A stretch of 64,000 nucleotides of DNA from Asanoa ishikariensis. Lineage in GTDB: Bacteria; Actinomycetota; Actinomycetes; Mycobacteriales; Micromonosporaceae. The notes under the pieces are model-generated. The model searched no databases. It was not told the origin of the DNA and was given only the letters and a program-made list of their open reading frames with translations. The DNA is taken from assembly GCF_900107455.1 (NCBI RefSeq), contig NZ_FNQB01000002.1, positions 124,001 through 188,000 on the forward strand. Direction: 5' to 3'. Each line of letters begins with the position of its first letter. Positions within the stretch are counted from its first letter, which is position 1. Below are positions 8,155 through 17,592 of the stretch, one piece after another. The translations under genes were made by a program, and so were the position numbers.

Positions 8155-9012
8155 CTAGAGGTCCGCGCAGACCTCGCGCAGGTAGCGCAGCCCGTTGATG
8201 GCCAGGTCGTCCTGGGTCGGTGCGAACGGGCGCCAGATCGAGGCGGCCACCGCGATCGACTCGTTCTCGCCGGTGAAGGACTCGATGCAGAGCGGGCCGC
8301 GATAACCCGTCAGCGCCAGCGTGCGCAGCCAACGCGGCCAGTCGATGTGGTCGTCGCCCGGTGCGCCGCGGTCGCTGCCACTGACCTGGACGTGCACCAG
8401 GCGTGGGCCGGCGGCCCGGATGGCCGCGTACGGGTCGGCCTCCTCGATGTTCATGTGGTAGCTGTCGAGCATGATCCCGACGCTGGGCGGCAGGCCCTCG
8501 AGGGCGGCGAGCGTCTGCGCGACCGTGTTGAGCACCGAGGTCTCGTAGCGGTTGAGCGCCTCCAGCCCGATCCGGACCCCGCGCGCGCTGGCGTGATCGG
8601 CGACGGGGGCCAGGGCGTCCCGGAGCGATTCGTAGCAGTCCGACCGTTCTGCGGGCGTCATCCGCCAGACGCGGCCGACCGCCGCGTAGGCCGGGCCGCA
8701 GACGCTCGGTGCGCCCAGGACCACCGCCGCGTCCACAAGGGAGCGAAGGTAGTCCTGGGTCGCCCGAACCGTGCCAGGATCGGTGTTGACCAGGTCACGC
8801 CCGGGTGGCGTGACCGAGAGGACTGCGGCGGCGGTCAACCCGTGCTCCGCGAGCAGGTCGCGGGTCTTCTCGGGTGACCAGTCGCCGAGGTTCTCCACCG
8901 GGATCTCGATCGCGTCGAACCCCCAACCGGCGATCTTCGGCACCAGCGAGGCGAGCGCCGCGTCGTCGACAGGGGACGTCCAGATCCAGGGGTTAGCACC
9001 GATCGTGAACAT
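8155..9012 (-). CDS. sugar isomerase/epimerase, TIM-barrel (D-tagatose 3-epimerase/IolE-like)
   Basis: 285 residues, AP-endonuclease-2-like TIM barrel. Metal-site segments are visible: Glu in LEALNRYE (about residue 150), Asp in MLDSYHMNIEE (about 182), His in HVQVSGSDRGAPGDDHIDW (about 208-226) and Glu in CIESFTGEN (about 245). These match the D-tagatose/D-psicose 3-epimerase group, which acts on ketohexoses, and related 2-keto-inositol or 3-keto-glycoside enzymes. Last gene of the five-gene transport operon (5-nt gap after the binding protein), so it probably handles the imported sugar. Exact substrate cannot be read from sequence. Confidence 0.85.
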   Translation of the reverse strand: MFTIGANPWIWTSPVDDAALASLVPKIAGWGFDAIEIPVENLGDWSPEKTRDLLAEHGLTAAAVLSVTPPGRDLVNTDPGTVRATQDYLRSLVDAAVVLGAPSVCGPAYAAVGRVWRMTPAERSDCYESLRDALAPVADHASARGVRIGLEALNRYETSVLNTVAQTLAALEGLPPSVGIMLDSYHMNIEEADPYAAIRAAGPRLVHVQVSGSDRGAPGDDHIDWPRWLRTLALTGYRGPLCIESFTGENESIAVAASIWRPFAPTQDDLAINGLRYLREVCADL

Positions 9013-9017
9013 GATGG

Positions 9018-10214
9018 CTACTTACCGCCCCAGTCGCCCGGGTAGCCCGGGAGGTCGCTGCACCCGCACATCGCGTAGTGCAGCGGCGGCATGCTGGGGT
9101 CGACGTACTGGGACAGGTTGGCGTCGGTGATCGTCGGCTGGGGCAGCTTCCACGGGCTGGGCACCTGCTCGCCCTTGAGGATCTTCAGGGCCGCGATCAC
9201 CGGCGTACGCCACTGGTAGGTGGGGTAGGTCGGCGCGACCGCGGTGAGCTTCTTGTCCTGCCACATGCGCAGGAAGTCCTGCTGGTCCTCGCCGACGATC
9301 GCCGGGAACGGCTTGCCGAGGTCCTCGAACGCCTCCGCCGCGGCGACGGACGTGGCGCCGGCGTCCATCCAGATACCGTCGATGTTGCCGAAGCGCTGGA
9401 TGTAGTTGTTGACGATGGTCTTCGTCTTGGCCGCGTCGCCGTCGGTGAACTCGACACCGACGACCTTGAGCTGCGACTTGTCGAAGGCCACCTTGGCCGC
9501 GCCCCAGCGGGCCTCCAGCACGTCGACGCCGGGCAGGATGCGCAGCGCCAACACGTTGCCGCCCGGCTTGACCTTCTCGATCAGGAACTCGGCGCCGGCG
9601 GCGCCGAACGCGTACCCGCCGATCGGGTTGATGAAGGTGACCGGGCACTTGGTGTTGACGCCGCGGTCGAAGACGATCACCGGCACCTTGGCGCATGCCT
9701 GCTCGACGGCCGGGGTCAGCGTCGCGGTCGTGTTGGGCGACACGATCAGCGCGTCACAGCCCTTGCCGAGCAGGTCGGTGATGTCGGAGATCTGCTTGTC
9801 GTCCTTGCTCTCCGCGTCGGCCACCTGGAACGACTTGATCTCCGGGTGCAGCTTGACCTCGGCCTGCATGTTCTTGAAGCCGACCTGGCGCCACGGGTTG
9901 CCGACGCCGGCGTTCGAGAAGCACAGGTTGTACGGCCCGGCCTTCTTGTATTTCGCGGTGTCGGCGTTCTGCGGGTTGAGCGCCTGCTCCCATGGCTTGT
10001 CCGAGGGACCGGTCGCACTGGTCGTGCGCAGTGCGATCTCGTTGTCGTAGTCGGCCTGGACGAAGAACTCCGACGTCTCGCCGGTGCCGGCGCCCGCATC
10101 CGCGGAAGCGCTGGCGCTCGGGTTGGTGGCCGGCACGTCGCTGGAACAGCCCGCCAGGATCAGGGCCGTTCCAGCGGCGAATATGGCAAGGGCAGTACCT
10201 GTTTTCTTGCGCAA
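9018..10214 (-). CDS. sugar ABC transporter substrate-binding lipoprotein
   Basis: 398 residues from a TTG start with AGGAGGAGAG immediately before it. Signal peptide with basic MRKKT, hydrophobic core and lipobox LILAGC, so the mature protein is anchored at Cys22 or close to it, then a Ser/Ala linker. The body is a type-I periplasmic-binding fold of the ribose/AI-2 group (PF13407): a GKGCDALIVSPNTT loop, VIVFDRGV, and GIWMDAGA. Together with the permeases this is a CUT2 (monosaccharide) importer. C-terminal MCGCSDLPGYPGDW contains two Cys. Lies 30 nt after the permease gene. Confidence 0.92.
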   Translation of the reverse strand: MRKKTGTALAIFAAGTALILAGCSSDVPATNPSASASADAGAGTGETSEFFVQADYDNEIALRTTSATGPSDKPWEQALNPQNADTAKYKKAGPYNLCFSNAGVGNPWRQVGFKNMQAEVKLHPEIKSFQVADAESKDDKQISDITDLLGKGCDALIVSPNTTATLTPAVEQACAKVPVIVFDRGVNTKCPVTFINPIGGYAFGAAGAEFLIEKVKPGGNVLALRILPGVDVLEARWGAAKVAFDKSQLKVVGVEFTDGDAAKTKTIVNNYIQRFGNIDGIWMDAGATSVAAAEAFEDLGKPFPAIVGEDQQDFLRMWQDKKLTAVAPTYPTYQWRTPVIAALKILKGEQVPSPWKLPQPTITDANLSQYVDPSMPPLHYAMCGCSDLPGYPGDWGGK

Positions 10215-10244
10215 CTCTCCTCCTACTGGTGGTGGGTGCGTGGT

Positions 10245-11237
10245 TCAGGTGCGTGCCCGTAGCCCGCCGATGGCCACGGCAGCGAGGATGATCAGGCCCT
10301 GCACCGCCGACGCGAGTGCGCCGGCGACGCCGAGCAGGTTCAGCAGGGTCAACAGGGTTTGCAGGGTGAGCGCGCCGAGCATGGCGCCGACGACCGAGCC
10401 GCGGCCGCCGCCGAGCACCACGCCGCCGAGCACGACCGCGGTGATCGCGGTGAACTCCAGCCCGGCGCCGACCTGGAAGCTCACCCCGCCGAAGCCGCCG
10501 AGCAGGATGGCCGCCACGGCCGCGCAGCCGCCGCTGACCACGAACGCGATGGTGCGGACGCCGGCCACCCGCCCGCCGGCCAGCCGGGCCGCGCGGGGGT
10601 TGTCGCCGACGGCGAGCAGCACCTTGCCGAAGTCCGAGCGCATCGCCAGGATCGCCAGCCCGGCCAGGACGAGCAGGATCAGCACCGCGTACGGAATCTC
10701 GCCCAGCCAGGGCACGCCTTCGATGCCGCGCCGGCCGAGCATCCGGAACTCCTCGGACAGCGCACCGCGGGGCGAGCCGCCGGTCCAGGTGTAGACCGCG
10801 CCGACCAGGATGAGGTACATGCCGAGGGTGGTGATGAACGACGGCACCAGCAGCAGCGTGGTGACCAGCCCGTTGACCAGGCCGACCAGCAGGCCGAAGC
10901 CGAGCACCAGGGCGACCACCGGCCACGTCGCACCCGGGTCGCCGTCGATCAGCCGGGCCGCGATCACCACCTCGGCGGTGACCAGGGAGCCGACCGACAG
11001 GTCGAAGTCGCCGGCGACGATCACGAAGTATTGCCCGGCGGCCAGGATGATCAGCGGCGCGGCCCGCTTGAGGAAGGCGAGCAGGGCCGGCGGGTCGTAG
11101 AAGTCAGGTTGCCGGATGCCGACCGCGACCAGCAGCAGCACCAGGATCACCACGACGGGCGCGATGCTGCCGGCACCCCAGCGACCGCGGCGGGACTGGC
11201 CGAGGGCGGCGGGGCCGGTGGGTGCTTCGACCGTCAT
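10245..11237 (-). CDS. CUT2 sugar ABC permease (RbsC-like)
   Basis: 330 residues, about nine TM helices. The BPD_transp_2 signature is visible: PLIILAAGQYFVIVAGDFDLSVG, the region around GLVNGLVTTLLLVPSFITTLG, and a late VLGGVVLGGGRGSVVGAMLGA loop that contacts the ATPase. Family members form the membrane pore of ribose/xylose/galactose-type importers. Its start overlaps the stop of the other permease by four bases (ATGA at 11234-11237), indicating coupled translation; the two permeases probably act as a heterodimer. Confidence 0.93.
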   Translation of the reverse strand: MTVEAPTGPAALGQSRRGRWGAGSIAPVVVILVLLLVAVGIRQPDFYDPPALLAFLKRAAPLIILAAGQYFVIVAGDFDLSVGSLVTAEVVIAARLIDGDPGATWPVVALVLGFGLLVGLVNGLVTTLLLVPSFITTLGMYLILVGAVYTWTGGSPRGALSEEFRMLGRRGIEGVPWLGEIPYAVLILLVLAGLAILAMRSDFGKVLLAVGDNPRAARLAGGRVAGVRTIAFVVSGGCAAVAAILLGGFGGVSFQVGAGLEFTAITAVVLGGVVLGGGRGSVVGAMLGALTLQTLLTLLNLLGVAGALASAVQGLIILAAVAIGGLRART

Positions 11238-12220
11238 GCCGCCGCCTTCCGGACCACTTTGCGGCGCAGCCGCATGGCGTAGATCGCGACCGCCGCGACG
11301 ATCACGACGCCGCGGACCACCTGCTTGAAGAACGGGTCGACGGCGAGCTGGTTGAAGATGCCGTCGATGACCGCGAGCAGCAGCACGCCGCCGACCGTGC
11401 CGGCGACTCCGCCCTTGCCGCCGGCCAGCACCGTGCCGCCGAGGACCACCGCGGCGATCGACTCGAGGTCGTAACCGCCCTCGGCGCCGACCCGCGGCGC
11501 TCCGGCGCCGAGCCGGCTCGCCAGGTAGAGACCGGCGATGCCGGCGCAGAGCGAACAGATCACGTGGGTCCGGATCAGCACCCAGTCGGTGCGGACGCCG
11601 GAGAGCCGGGCGACGTCGAGGTCGCCGCCGGTGGCGATCAGGTGGTGCCCGAAGCGGCTGCGGTTGATGACCACCCAGGCCACTGCCGCGACGCCGATGA
11701 AGAGCAGGAACGCCACCGGGACCGGGCCGACCCGGTCGTAGCCGAGGTGCTGGAAGGAGACCGGCACCGAGCCGGCCGGGCCCGCGTACCCCTGCTCCAG
11801 GTAGCCCTTGATCAGCAGCCCGACGCCGAGCGTGGCGATGAAGGCGTTGATCCGTAGTTTGGTGATCAGTAGGCCGTTGACCAGGCCGATCGCGCCGGAC
11901 ACCGCGACCACGGCGAGGATCGCCGGCAGCACGCGGCCGTCGCTGCCGGCCATCGTCTCGGCCGCGATCAACGAGGTGAGGCTGATGACGTACGCGACGG
12001 AGAGGTCGAGCGACCCGGCCAGGATGGCGAACGTCTGCCCCACGGCGACGATGCCGAGCCCGGCCGCCCGCTGCAACAGGCTGACCGTGCTGTTCTGGCC
12101 GAACAGCGAACCACCGTCGGTGGCGACCAGGATGCCGCCGATGATCAGCGTCATGCCGAGCGCCAGCCAGACGCCGTTGGTGGAGTCGATGCGGGGCCGC
12201 CGCGCGGTCAGGGTAGTCAT
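11234..12220 (-). CDS. CUT2 sugar ABC permease (RbsC-like)
   Basis: 328 residues, about nine TM helices, paralogous to its downstream neighbour. Signature regions: GLGIVAVGQTFAILAGSLDLSV, IGLVNGLLITKLRINAFIATLGVG, and IAAVVLGGTVLAGGKGGVAGTVGG. The ATG overlaps the ATPase stop (12217-12220). The presence of two different permeases rather than one indicates a heterodimeric channel, seen in some CUT2 systems (AI-2, rhamnose and several actinobacterial importers). Confidence 0.93.
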   Translation of the reverse strand: MTTLTARRPRIDSTNGVWLALGMTLIIGGILVATDGGSLFGQNSTVSLLQRAAGLGIVAVGQTFAILAGSLDLSVAYVISLTSLIAAETMAGSDGRVLPAILAVVAVSGAIGLVNGLLITKLRINAFIATLGVGLLIKGYLEQGYAGPAGSVPVSFQHLGYDRVGPVPVAFLLFIGVAAVAWVVINRSRFGHHLIATGGDLDVARLSGVRTDWVLIRTHVICSLCAGIAGLYLASRLGAGAPRVGAEGGYDLESIAAVVLGGTVLAGGKGGVAGTVGGVLLLAVIDGIFNQLAVDPFFKQVVRGVVIVAAVAIYAMRLRRKVVRKAAA

Positions 12221-13734
12221 GCGGGCACCTCGTGCGGTGTGCCGGTGGCCAGGCTCAGGACCGCCTCCTCGCTCGCGTCACCGGGTAGCTCCCCGGCCAG
12301 GGCGCCGTCGCGCATGACGACGATCCGGTCGCTCATGCCGAGCAGCTCGGGCAGCTCCGACGAGATCATCAAGACCGCGGCTCCCTTGTCTGCCAGGTCG
12401 CGGATCAGCTCGTGGATGGCCGCCTTGGCGCCGACGTCGATGCCCCGGGTGGGCTCGTCGAACAGCAGCACCCGTGGCGCCATGGCCAGCCAGCGGGCCA
12501 GCACCACCTTCTGCTGGTTGCCGCCGGACAGATAGCGGACCTCCTGGTCGACGCCGGCCGCGTGCACCTCGACGGCGGCGAGCAGGGCGCGCACGCTGGT
12601 CGTGCGGGCGCCGCCGCCGAACCATCGCGGCGTGGCGGCGCGGCTGGCCAGCAGCGCGTTGTCGAGCACCGACTGGCTCAGCGCCAGCCCTTCGCCCTTG
12701 CGGTCCTCGGTCACGTACGCGATGCCGGCCCGGACCGCCTGTCGCGGCGACCGGGGCCGCACCGGCTTGCCGTCGAGGGTCATCTGCCCGGCGGTGAAGC
12801 TCTCGACTCCGAACAGCGCGCGAGCGAGCGCCGAGCGCCCGGACCCTTGCAGGCCGCCGACGCCGAGCACCTCGCCGGAGCGCAGCTCGAGGTCGATCGG
12901 GCGGAGGCGGCCGTTGCCGGCGCCGGCCAGCGTGACCAACGCCGCGCCGGGCGCGCCGGCCTTGGGCGGGTAGTAGCTGGCGAGCTCGCGGCCCACCATG
13001 TGCCGGACCAACGCCTCGGGCGTCGCGTCGGCGGTGTCCACGGTGACCACCCGGCGGCCGTCCTTGAGCACGGTGATCCGGCTGGAGAGGTCGAACACCT
13101 CGGCGAGCCGGTGCGAGACGTAGAGGATGCCGATGCCCCGGGCCTGGAGGCGGCGGACCAGCGCGTAGAGCAGCTCGACCTCGTGGTCGGCCAGCGCCGC
13201 GGTCGGCTCATCCATGATCAGGATGCGGGCGTCGAGGGAGAGCGCCTTGACGATCTCGACCACCTGCTGCTGCGCGACGCCGAGTTGGCCCACCCGGTCG
13301 GTCGGCCGGACCGTCTCCGCGCCGACGGAGGCGAGCAGCTCGGCCGTACGCGCGCGCATCGCCCGGCGGTCGACCAGGCCGCGCCGCGTGGGCTCGCGGC
13401 CCAGGAACACGTTCTCGGCGACGGTGCGCTCCGGGAGCAGGTTGAACTCCTGGTGGATGATCCCGACGCCGGCTGCCTGTGCTTCGCGTGGGTTGTGCAG
13501 CACGACCGGCTCACCGGCGATCCGCAGGCTGCCGCTGTCGGGCTGGTGCACGCCGGACGCGATCTTCATCAGCGTGGACTTGCCGGCACCGTTCTCGCCG
13601 ACCACGGCGTGCACTTCGCCGGGATACACGTCAATGTCCACATTGGACAATACGGACACACCGTAGAACGACTTTCCGACGTCGTGCATCGCTAGGAGCG
13701 CGTCCGGTGGTTCAGGTGAATCCATTGTGATCAC
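12217..13734 (-). CDS. CUT2 sugar ABC ATPase (RbsA/MglA-like)
   Basis: 505 residues with two fused nucleotide-binding domains. Domain 1: Walker A GENGAGKST (about residue 47), the family-specific LGVAQQQVVEI in place of the classical signature, Walker B ILIMDEPTAAL. Domain 2: degenerate P-loop GLQGSGRS, full signature YLSGGNQQKVVLARWLA, Walker B VLLFDEPTRGID. This one-active, one-degenerate arrangement is normal for RbsA-type proteins. First gene of the importer operon. A GTG (13734) and an ATG three codons later (13725) are both possible starts. The 302-bp upstream region is shared with the divergent dehydrogenase gene. Confidence 0.93.
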   Translation of the reverse strand: MITMDSPEPPDALLAMHDVGKSFYGVSVLSNVDIDVYPGEVHAVVGENGAGKSTLMKIASGVHQPDSGSLRIAGEPVVLHNPREAQAAGVGIIHQEFNLLPERTVAENVFLGREPTRRGLVDRRAMRARTAELLASVGAETVRPTDRVGQLGVAQQQVVEIVKALSLDARILIMDEPTAALADHEVELLYALVRRLQARGIGILYVSHRLAEVFDLSSRITVLKDGRRVVTVDTADATPEALVRHMVGRELASYYPPKAGAPGAALVTLAGAGNGRLRPIDLELRSGEVLGVGGLQGSGRSALARALFGVESFTAGQMTLDGKPVRPRSPRQAVRAGIAYVTEDRKGEGLALSQSVLDNALLASRAATPRWFGGGARTTSVRALLAAVEVHAAGVDQEVRYLSGGNQQKVVLARWLAMAPRVLLFDEPTRGIDVGAKAAIHELIRDLADKGAAVLMISSELPELLGMSDRIVVMRDGALAGELPGDASEEAVLSLATGTPHEVPA

Positions 13735-13739
13735 CGAAA

Positions 13740-13782
13740 CTTTCGCTTGTCAGGCTTGAGCTTTTGCTGAGCTGACCGAAAG
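13740..13782. promoter_or_regulatory. inverted repeat upstream of the sugar importer operon
   Basis: Just before the ATPase start lies CTTTCG (13740-13745)...GTCAG (13749-13753), an 18-nt spacer, then CTGAC (13772-13776) directly followed by CGAAAG (13777-13782). The two nested arms pair, except for a 3-nt bulge on one side. It may be an operator for a sugar-responsive regulator or a leader hairpin. No regulator gene is adjacent. The rest of the 13735-14036 region holds only the direct repeat listed next and no gene I can support. Confidence 0.4.
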
Positions 13783-13990
13783 CGCCATTGGCGTCGCATC
13801 GTAAGCGCCCGAACACAGACCGATCAAGACCGTAACGCGCTGGAGACGATCACAGTTCTGCATTGATTGATCTTTCCGCGCGATCCGGTCCGTTGACGGG
13901 TCGCCGCGAAGCGAGTCAAACTCAGCAGCGTCGATGCGCTGCGGCGCTTCGACCCCCACGCGTACTTCGGCGGACGCGTTGCACCGCAAG

Positions 13991-14019
13991 CCCTCGCACG
14001 GCATTGCCCTCGCACGGCA
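13991..14019 (+). repeat. 13-bp direct repeat in the leader of the ThuA/dehydrogenase gene
   Basis: CCCTCGCACGGCA occurs at 13991-14003 and again at 14007-14019, 18 bases before the ATG at 14037 and just ahead of its AAGGAGA ribosome-binding site. It could be an operator pair or a chance short duplication. Confidence 0.4.
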
Positions 14020-14036
14020 ACGACGAAGGAGACCGC

Positions 14037-17000
14037 ATGCGCCGCCGCAGACCTGTCCTCACCCTGCTCACGATCCTCATCACGCTGCTCGGCCTCGGCA
14101 TCGTCCAGGCGCCCGCCCAAGCCGCGCCCGCCTTCCGGGCGCTGGTCTTCAGCGAGACCGCCGGCTACCGGCACGACTCGATCGCGGCCGGCGTCACGAT
14201 GTTCACGCAGCTCGCCGCGGCCAACAACTTCGAGGTGGTGTTCAGCGAGGACTCCACGGTGCTCAACGCCGCCAACCTCGACACGTACGACGTGCTCGTG
14301 ATGTTCCAGACCTCGGGCATGGTGTTCGACAACGACTCGCAGCGCACGGCGGTGCAGAACTACCTGCGCGCCGGCAACGGGATCGTGGCGATCCACAACG
14401 CGACCGACATGGGCATCGACACGACGTTCCCGTGGTGGGACCAGACGATCAACGGTGGCGCGCACATGCCGTCGCACTCGCCTGGCTCACTGCAGGGGTA
14501 CGCCCGCGTCGCCGACAAGGCCCACCCGTCGACCGCGGGCCTGCCGGACAACTGGCAGCGCACCGAGGAGTGGTACAACTTCGACGTCAACGCGCGCGGC
14601 AACGTGCACGTGCTGGTCACCGCCGACGAGCGCACCTACAACCCGGGCTCCGACGCGATGGGCATCGACCACCCGATCTCCTGGTGCCGCGAGACCGAGG
14701 GCGGCAAGGTCTGGGCGACCGCGATGGGGCACGACATCGCGTCGTACAGCGAGACGAACTTCCGCAACCACGTGCTCGGCGGCGTCCGCTACGCGGCGGG
14801 CAACCTGCCCGGCGACTGCGGCGGCACGGTCTGGGGCAACTTCGAGAAGGTCAGCCTCGACTCCAACACGGTCGACCCGATGGCGCTGGACATCGCGCCG
14901 GACGGTCGGGTCTTCTACGTGCAGCGGGCCGGCCAGATCAAGATCTTCAAGCCGGCGCAGCAGAGTACGGTGACCGCCGGCACGCTGTCCGTCTACACCG
15001 GCGGTGAGGACGGGCTGGTCGGGATGGCGCTCGACCCCAACTTCGCCAGCAATGGGTGGATCTATCTCTATTACTCGCCGTCCTCCTCGTCGACGGACAT
15101 CAACCGGTTGTCCCGGTTCACCGTCAGCGGCGACACCCTCAACCTGAGCAGCGAGGTCGTGCTGCTGTCCGTGCCGGCGTACCGCGACCGGACGTTCCCG
15201 GAGCCTGGGCACACCGGCGGCTATGTCGCGTTCGGGCCCAACGGCAACCTGTTCCTGTCGACCGGTGACGACACCCCGCCGAACCTCGACCCGGCCTGGC
15301 AGGGCTACGCGCCGCTCGACTGGCGCTCCGGCAAGTCCAACTTGGACGCCGCGCGCAGCGCGGGCAACACCAACGACCTGCGCGGCAAGATCCTGCGGAT
15401 CCACCCCGAGACGAACGGGACGTACACGATCCCGAGCGGCAACCTGTTCACGCCCGGCACCGCGCAGACGCGGGCGGAGATCTACGCGATGGGCTTCCGC
15501 AACCCGTTCCGGTTCGAGGTCGACAAGCAGACCGGCTGGATCAACATGGCCGACTACGGGCCGGACCGCGGCCTGCCGACCACCAACCGTGGCCCCGAGG
15601 GGCTGGTCGAGCTCAACGTGATCAAGCAGGCGGGCAACTTCGGCTGGCCGTTCTGCCATGGCAACAACCAGGCGTACGCGCCGTACAACCCGGACACCGG
15701 TGTGGTCGGCTCGAAGTTCAACTGCAACGCGCCGGTCAACGACTCACCCAACAACACCGGCCTGCGGACGCTGCCTTCCCTGGTGCAACCGCAGATCTGG
15801 TACGGGTACGGCGCTTCGTCGAACTTCCCGGAGATGGGCGAGGGCGGTGCGGCGCCGATGGGCGGCCCGGTCTACCGCTACAACGCGTCCAGCACCTCGG
15901 CCACGAAGTTCCCGGCGTACTACAACGGCGTGCACTTCTTCTACGAGTGGGCCCGCAACTACGTCAAGGAGATCCACTTCGACTCCTCCGGCGGCCTGGT
16001 GAAGATCAACCCGTTCCTGCCGGGCGAGTTCTTCAACAAGCCGATGGCCATGCGGTTCGGGCCGGACGGGTCGCTCTATCTGCTCGAGTGGGGCGCCAAC
16101 TTCGGTGGCGGCAACAACGACTCCGGCCTATACCGGATCGACTACGTCAAGGGCGGCCGGGCACCGGTCGCGGTGGCCACGGGCACGCCGACCAACGGGC
16201 TCGCATCGCTGACCGTGCAGTTCTCCAGCGCCGGCACGCACGACCCGGACACCGGCGACACGATCAGCTACGCGTGGGACTTCGAGAGCAACGGCAGCAC
16301 CGACTCGACGGCCGCCAACCCGTCGAAGACGTACACCACGAACGGGAACTATGTGGCGAAGTTGACCGTCACCGACAACACCGGTCGGTCCTCGTTCGCC
16401 AACGTGCCCATCACCGTCGGCAACAACGCGCCGGTGGTGACCGTCACCGGGCCGCCAAACGGCGGGATGCTCGACTTCGGGCAGAACGTGGCCTACTCGG
16501 TGACGGTGACCGACGCGCAGGACGGCACGGTCAACTGTCAGCAGGTGTTCACGAACCCGGCGCTCGGGCACGACGACCACGAGCACGGCACCACCGACCT
16601 GCCCGGCTGCTCGGGCACGGTGTCGACGGGCAACCTCGGCGGGCACCCGGACGGCGCCAACCTGTTCTACGTCCTGAACGCGCGCTATCAGGACAACGGA
16701 AACGGGTCCGTGGCCCGGCTCACCGGCTACGCCAAGGCGATCCTCCAGCCCAAGCACAAGCAGGCGGAGTACTACACGGCGCAGTCCGGCACCCGGATCG
16801 TCGCGCAGACGGGCGCGGAGAGCGGCGGCCGGATCGGCGACATCAGCAACAACGACTGGATCATGTTCGACCCGATGAGCCTCCAGGGGATCACCACCGT
16901 CAGCTACCGCGTCTCGTCGCCTTCAGGTGGTGGCAGCATCGAGCTCCGGGCGGACTCGCCGACGGGCACGTTGCTGGCCACGAACCCAATCGCGGCAACG

Positions 17001-17588
17001 GGCGGCTGGGACACGTACGTGCAACAGGCCGCGGTCAACGTGGCGGCGCTGTCCGGCACGCACAAGCTCTACATGGTGTTCAAGACCAGCTCGACGAACA
17101 GCTTCGACGTCGACGCGTTCACCTTCGGTGGCAACGGCGTCGGCACCACGCCGAGCGGCGGCATCGCGGGTCGGACGTACACGGTGACCGCCAACCACAG
17201 CAACAAGCTGGCCGACGTCAGCGGCCAGTCGACGGCCGACAACGCGGTCGTGCACCAGTGGGCCTCGACCGGCGGCGCGAACCAGCGTTGGCAGGCGGTC
17301 GACGCGGGCAGCGGCAACGTGTACCTGAAGGCCGTACACAGTGGTAAGTGCATGGCGGTGGCCGGTGGCTCGACCGCCGACGCCGCCGCGGTGGTGCAGT
17401 TGACCTGCAACAACCAGACGAACCAGCAGTGGACACCGGTCGCGTCCGGTGGCGTCTACCAGTTCCGGGCGGTGCACAGCAGCAAGTGCCTCGACGTCAA
17501 CGGCGGCTCGACCGCCGACGGCGCGGCGCTCATCCAGTGGCCGTGCCACACCGCTACCAACCAGCAGTGGCGCCTGACCCAGCAGTGA
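14037..17588 (+). CDS. secreted ThuA / glucose-sorbosone dehydrogenase / PKD / CBM6-like / ricin-lectin protein
   Basis: 1183 residues from ATG 14037, which has AAGGAGA six bases upstream. Order: Sec signal peptide (residues 1-30, ending AQAAP); ThuA-like domain (about 32-255; FSETAGYRHDSI, GIVAIHNATD); soluble PQQ-type glucose/sorbosone dehydrogenase propeller (about 265-700; DIAPDGRVFYVQRAGQIK, GLVGMALDPNF, FGPNGNLFLSTGDD, FRNPFRFEVD); PKD domain (about 705-800); CBM6-like beta-sandwich (about 910-1035); ricin-B trefoil with NQRWQ, NQQWT and NQQWR repeats (about 1045-1183). ThuA proteins act on keto-disaccharides in trehalose/sucrose catabolism. The lectin and CBM would hold it on polysaccharide. 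Divergent from the importer/isomerase operon, suggesting one extracellular sugar-oxidation and uptake pathway. Ends at the palindromic repeat. Confidence 0.92.
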   Translation: MRRRRPVLTLLTILITLLGLGIVQAPAQAAPAFRALVFSETAGYRHDSIAAGVTMFTQLAAANNFEVVFSEDSTVLNAANLDTYDVLVMFQTSGMVFDNDSQRTAVQNYLRAGNGIVAIHNATDMGIDTTFPWWDQTINGGAHMPSHSPGSLQGYARVADKAHPSTAGLPDNWQRTEEWYNFDVNARGNVHVLVTADERTYNPGSDAMGIDHPISWCRETEGGKVWATAMGHDIASYSETNFRNHVLGGVRYAAGNLPGDCGGTVWGNFEKVSLDSNTVDPMALDIAPDGRVFYVQRAGQIKIFKPAQQSTVTAGTLSVYTGGEDGLVGMALDPNFASNGWIYLYYSPSSSSTDINRLSRFTVSGDTLNLSSEVVLLSVPAYRDRTFPEPGHTGGYVAFGPNGNLFLSTGDDTPPNLDPAWQGYAPLDWRSGKSNLDAARSAGNTNDLRGKILRIHPETNGTYTIPSGNLFTPGTAQTRAEIYAMGFRNPFRFEVDKQTGWINMADYGPDRGLPTTNRGPEGLVELNVIKQAGNFGWPFCHGNNQAYAPYNPDTGVVGSKFNCNAPVNDSPNNTGLRTLPSLVQPQIWYGYGASSNFPEMGEGGAAPMGGPVYRYNASSTSATKFPAYYNGVHFFYEWARNYVKEIHFDSSGGLVKINPFLPGEFFNKPMAMRFGPDGSLYLLEWGANFGGGNNDSGLYRIDYVKGGRAPVAVATGTPTNGLASLTVQFSSAGTHDPDTGDTISYAWDFESNGSTDSTAANPSKTYTTNGNYVAKLTVTDNTGRSSFANVPITVGNNAPVVTVTGPPNGGMLDFGQNVAYSVTVTDAQDGTVNCQQVFTNPALGHDDHEHGTTDLPGCSGTVSTGNLGGHPDGANLFYVLNARYQDNGNGSVARLTGYAKAILQPKHKQAEYYTAQSGTRIVAQTGAESGGRIGDISNNDWIMFDPMSLQGITTVSYRVSSPSGGGSIELRADSPTGTLLATNPIAATGGWDTYVQQAAVNVAALSGTHKLYMVFKTSSTNSFDVDAFTFGGNGVGTTPSGGIAGRTYTVTANHSNKLADVSGQSTADNAVVHQWASTGGANQRWQAVDAGSGNVYLKAVHSGKCMAVAGGSTADAAAVVQLTCNNQTNQQWTPVASGGVYQFRAVHSSKCLDVNGGSTADGAALIQWPCHTATNQQWRLTQQ

Positions 17589-17592
17589 GAAA

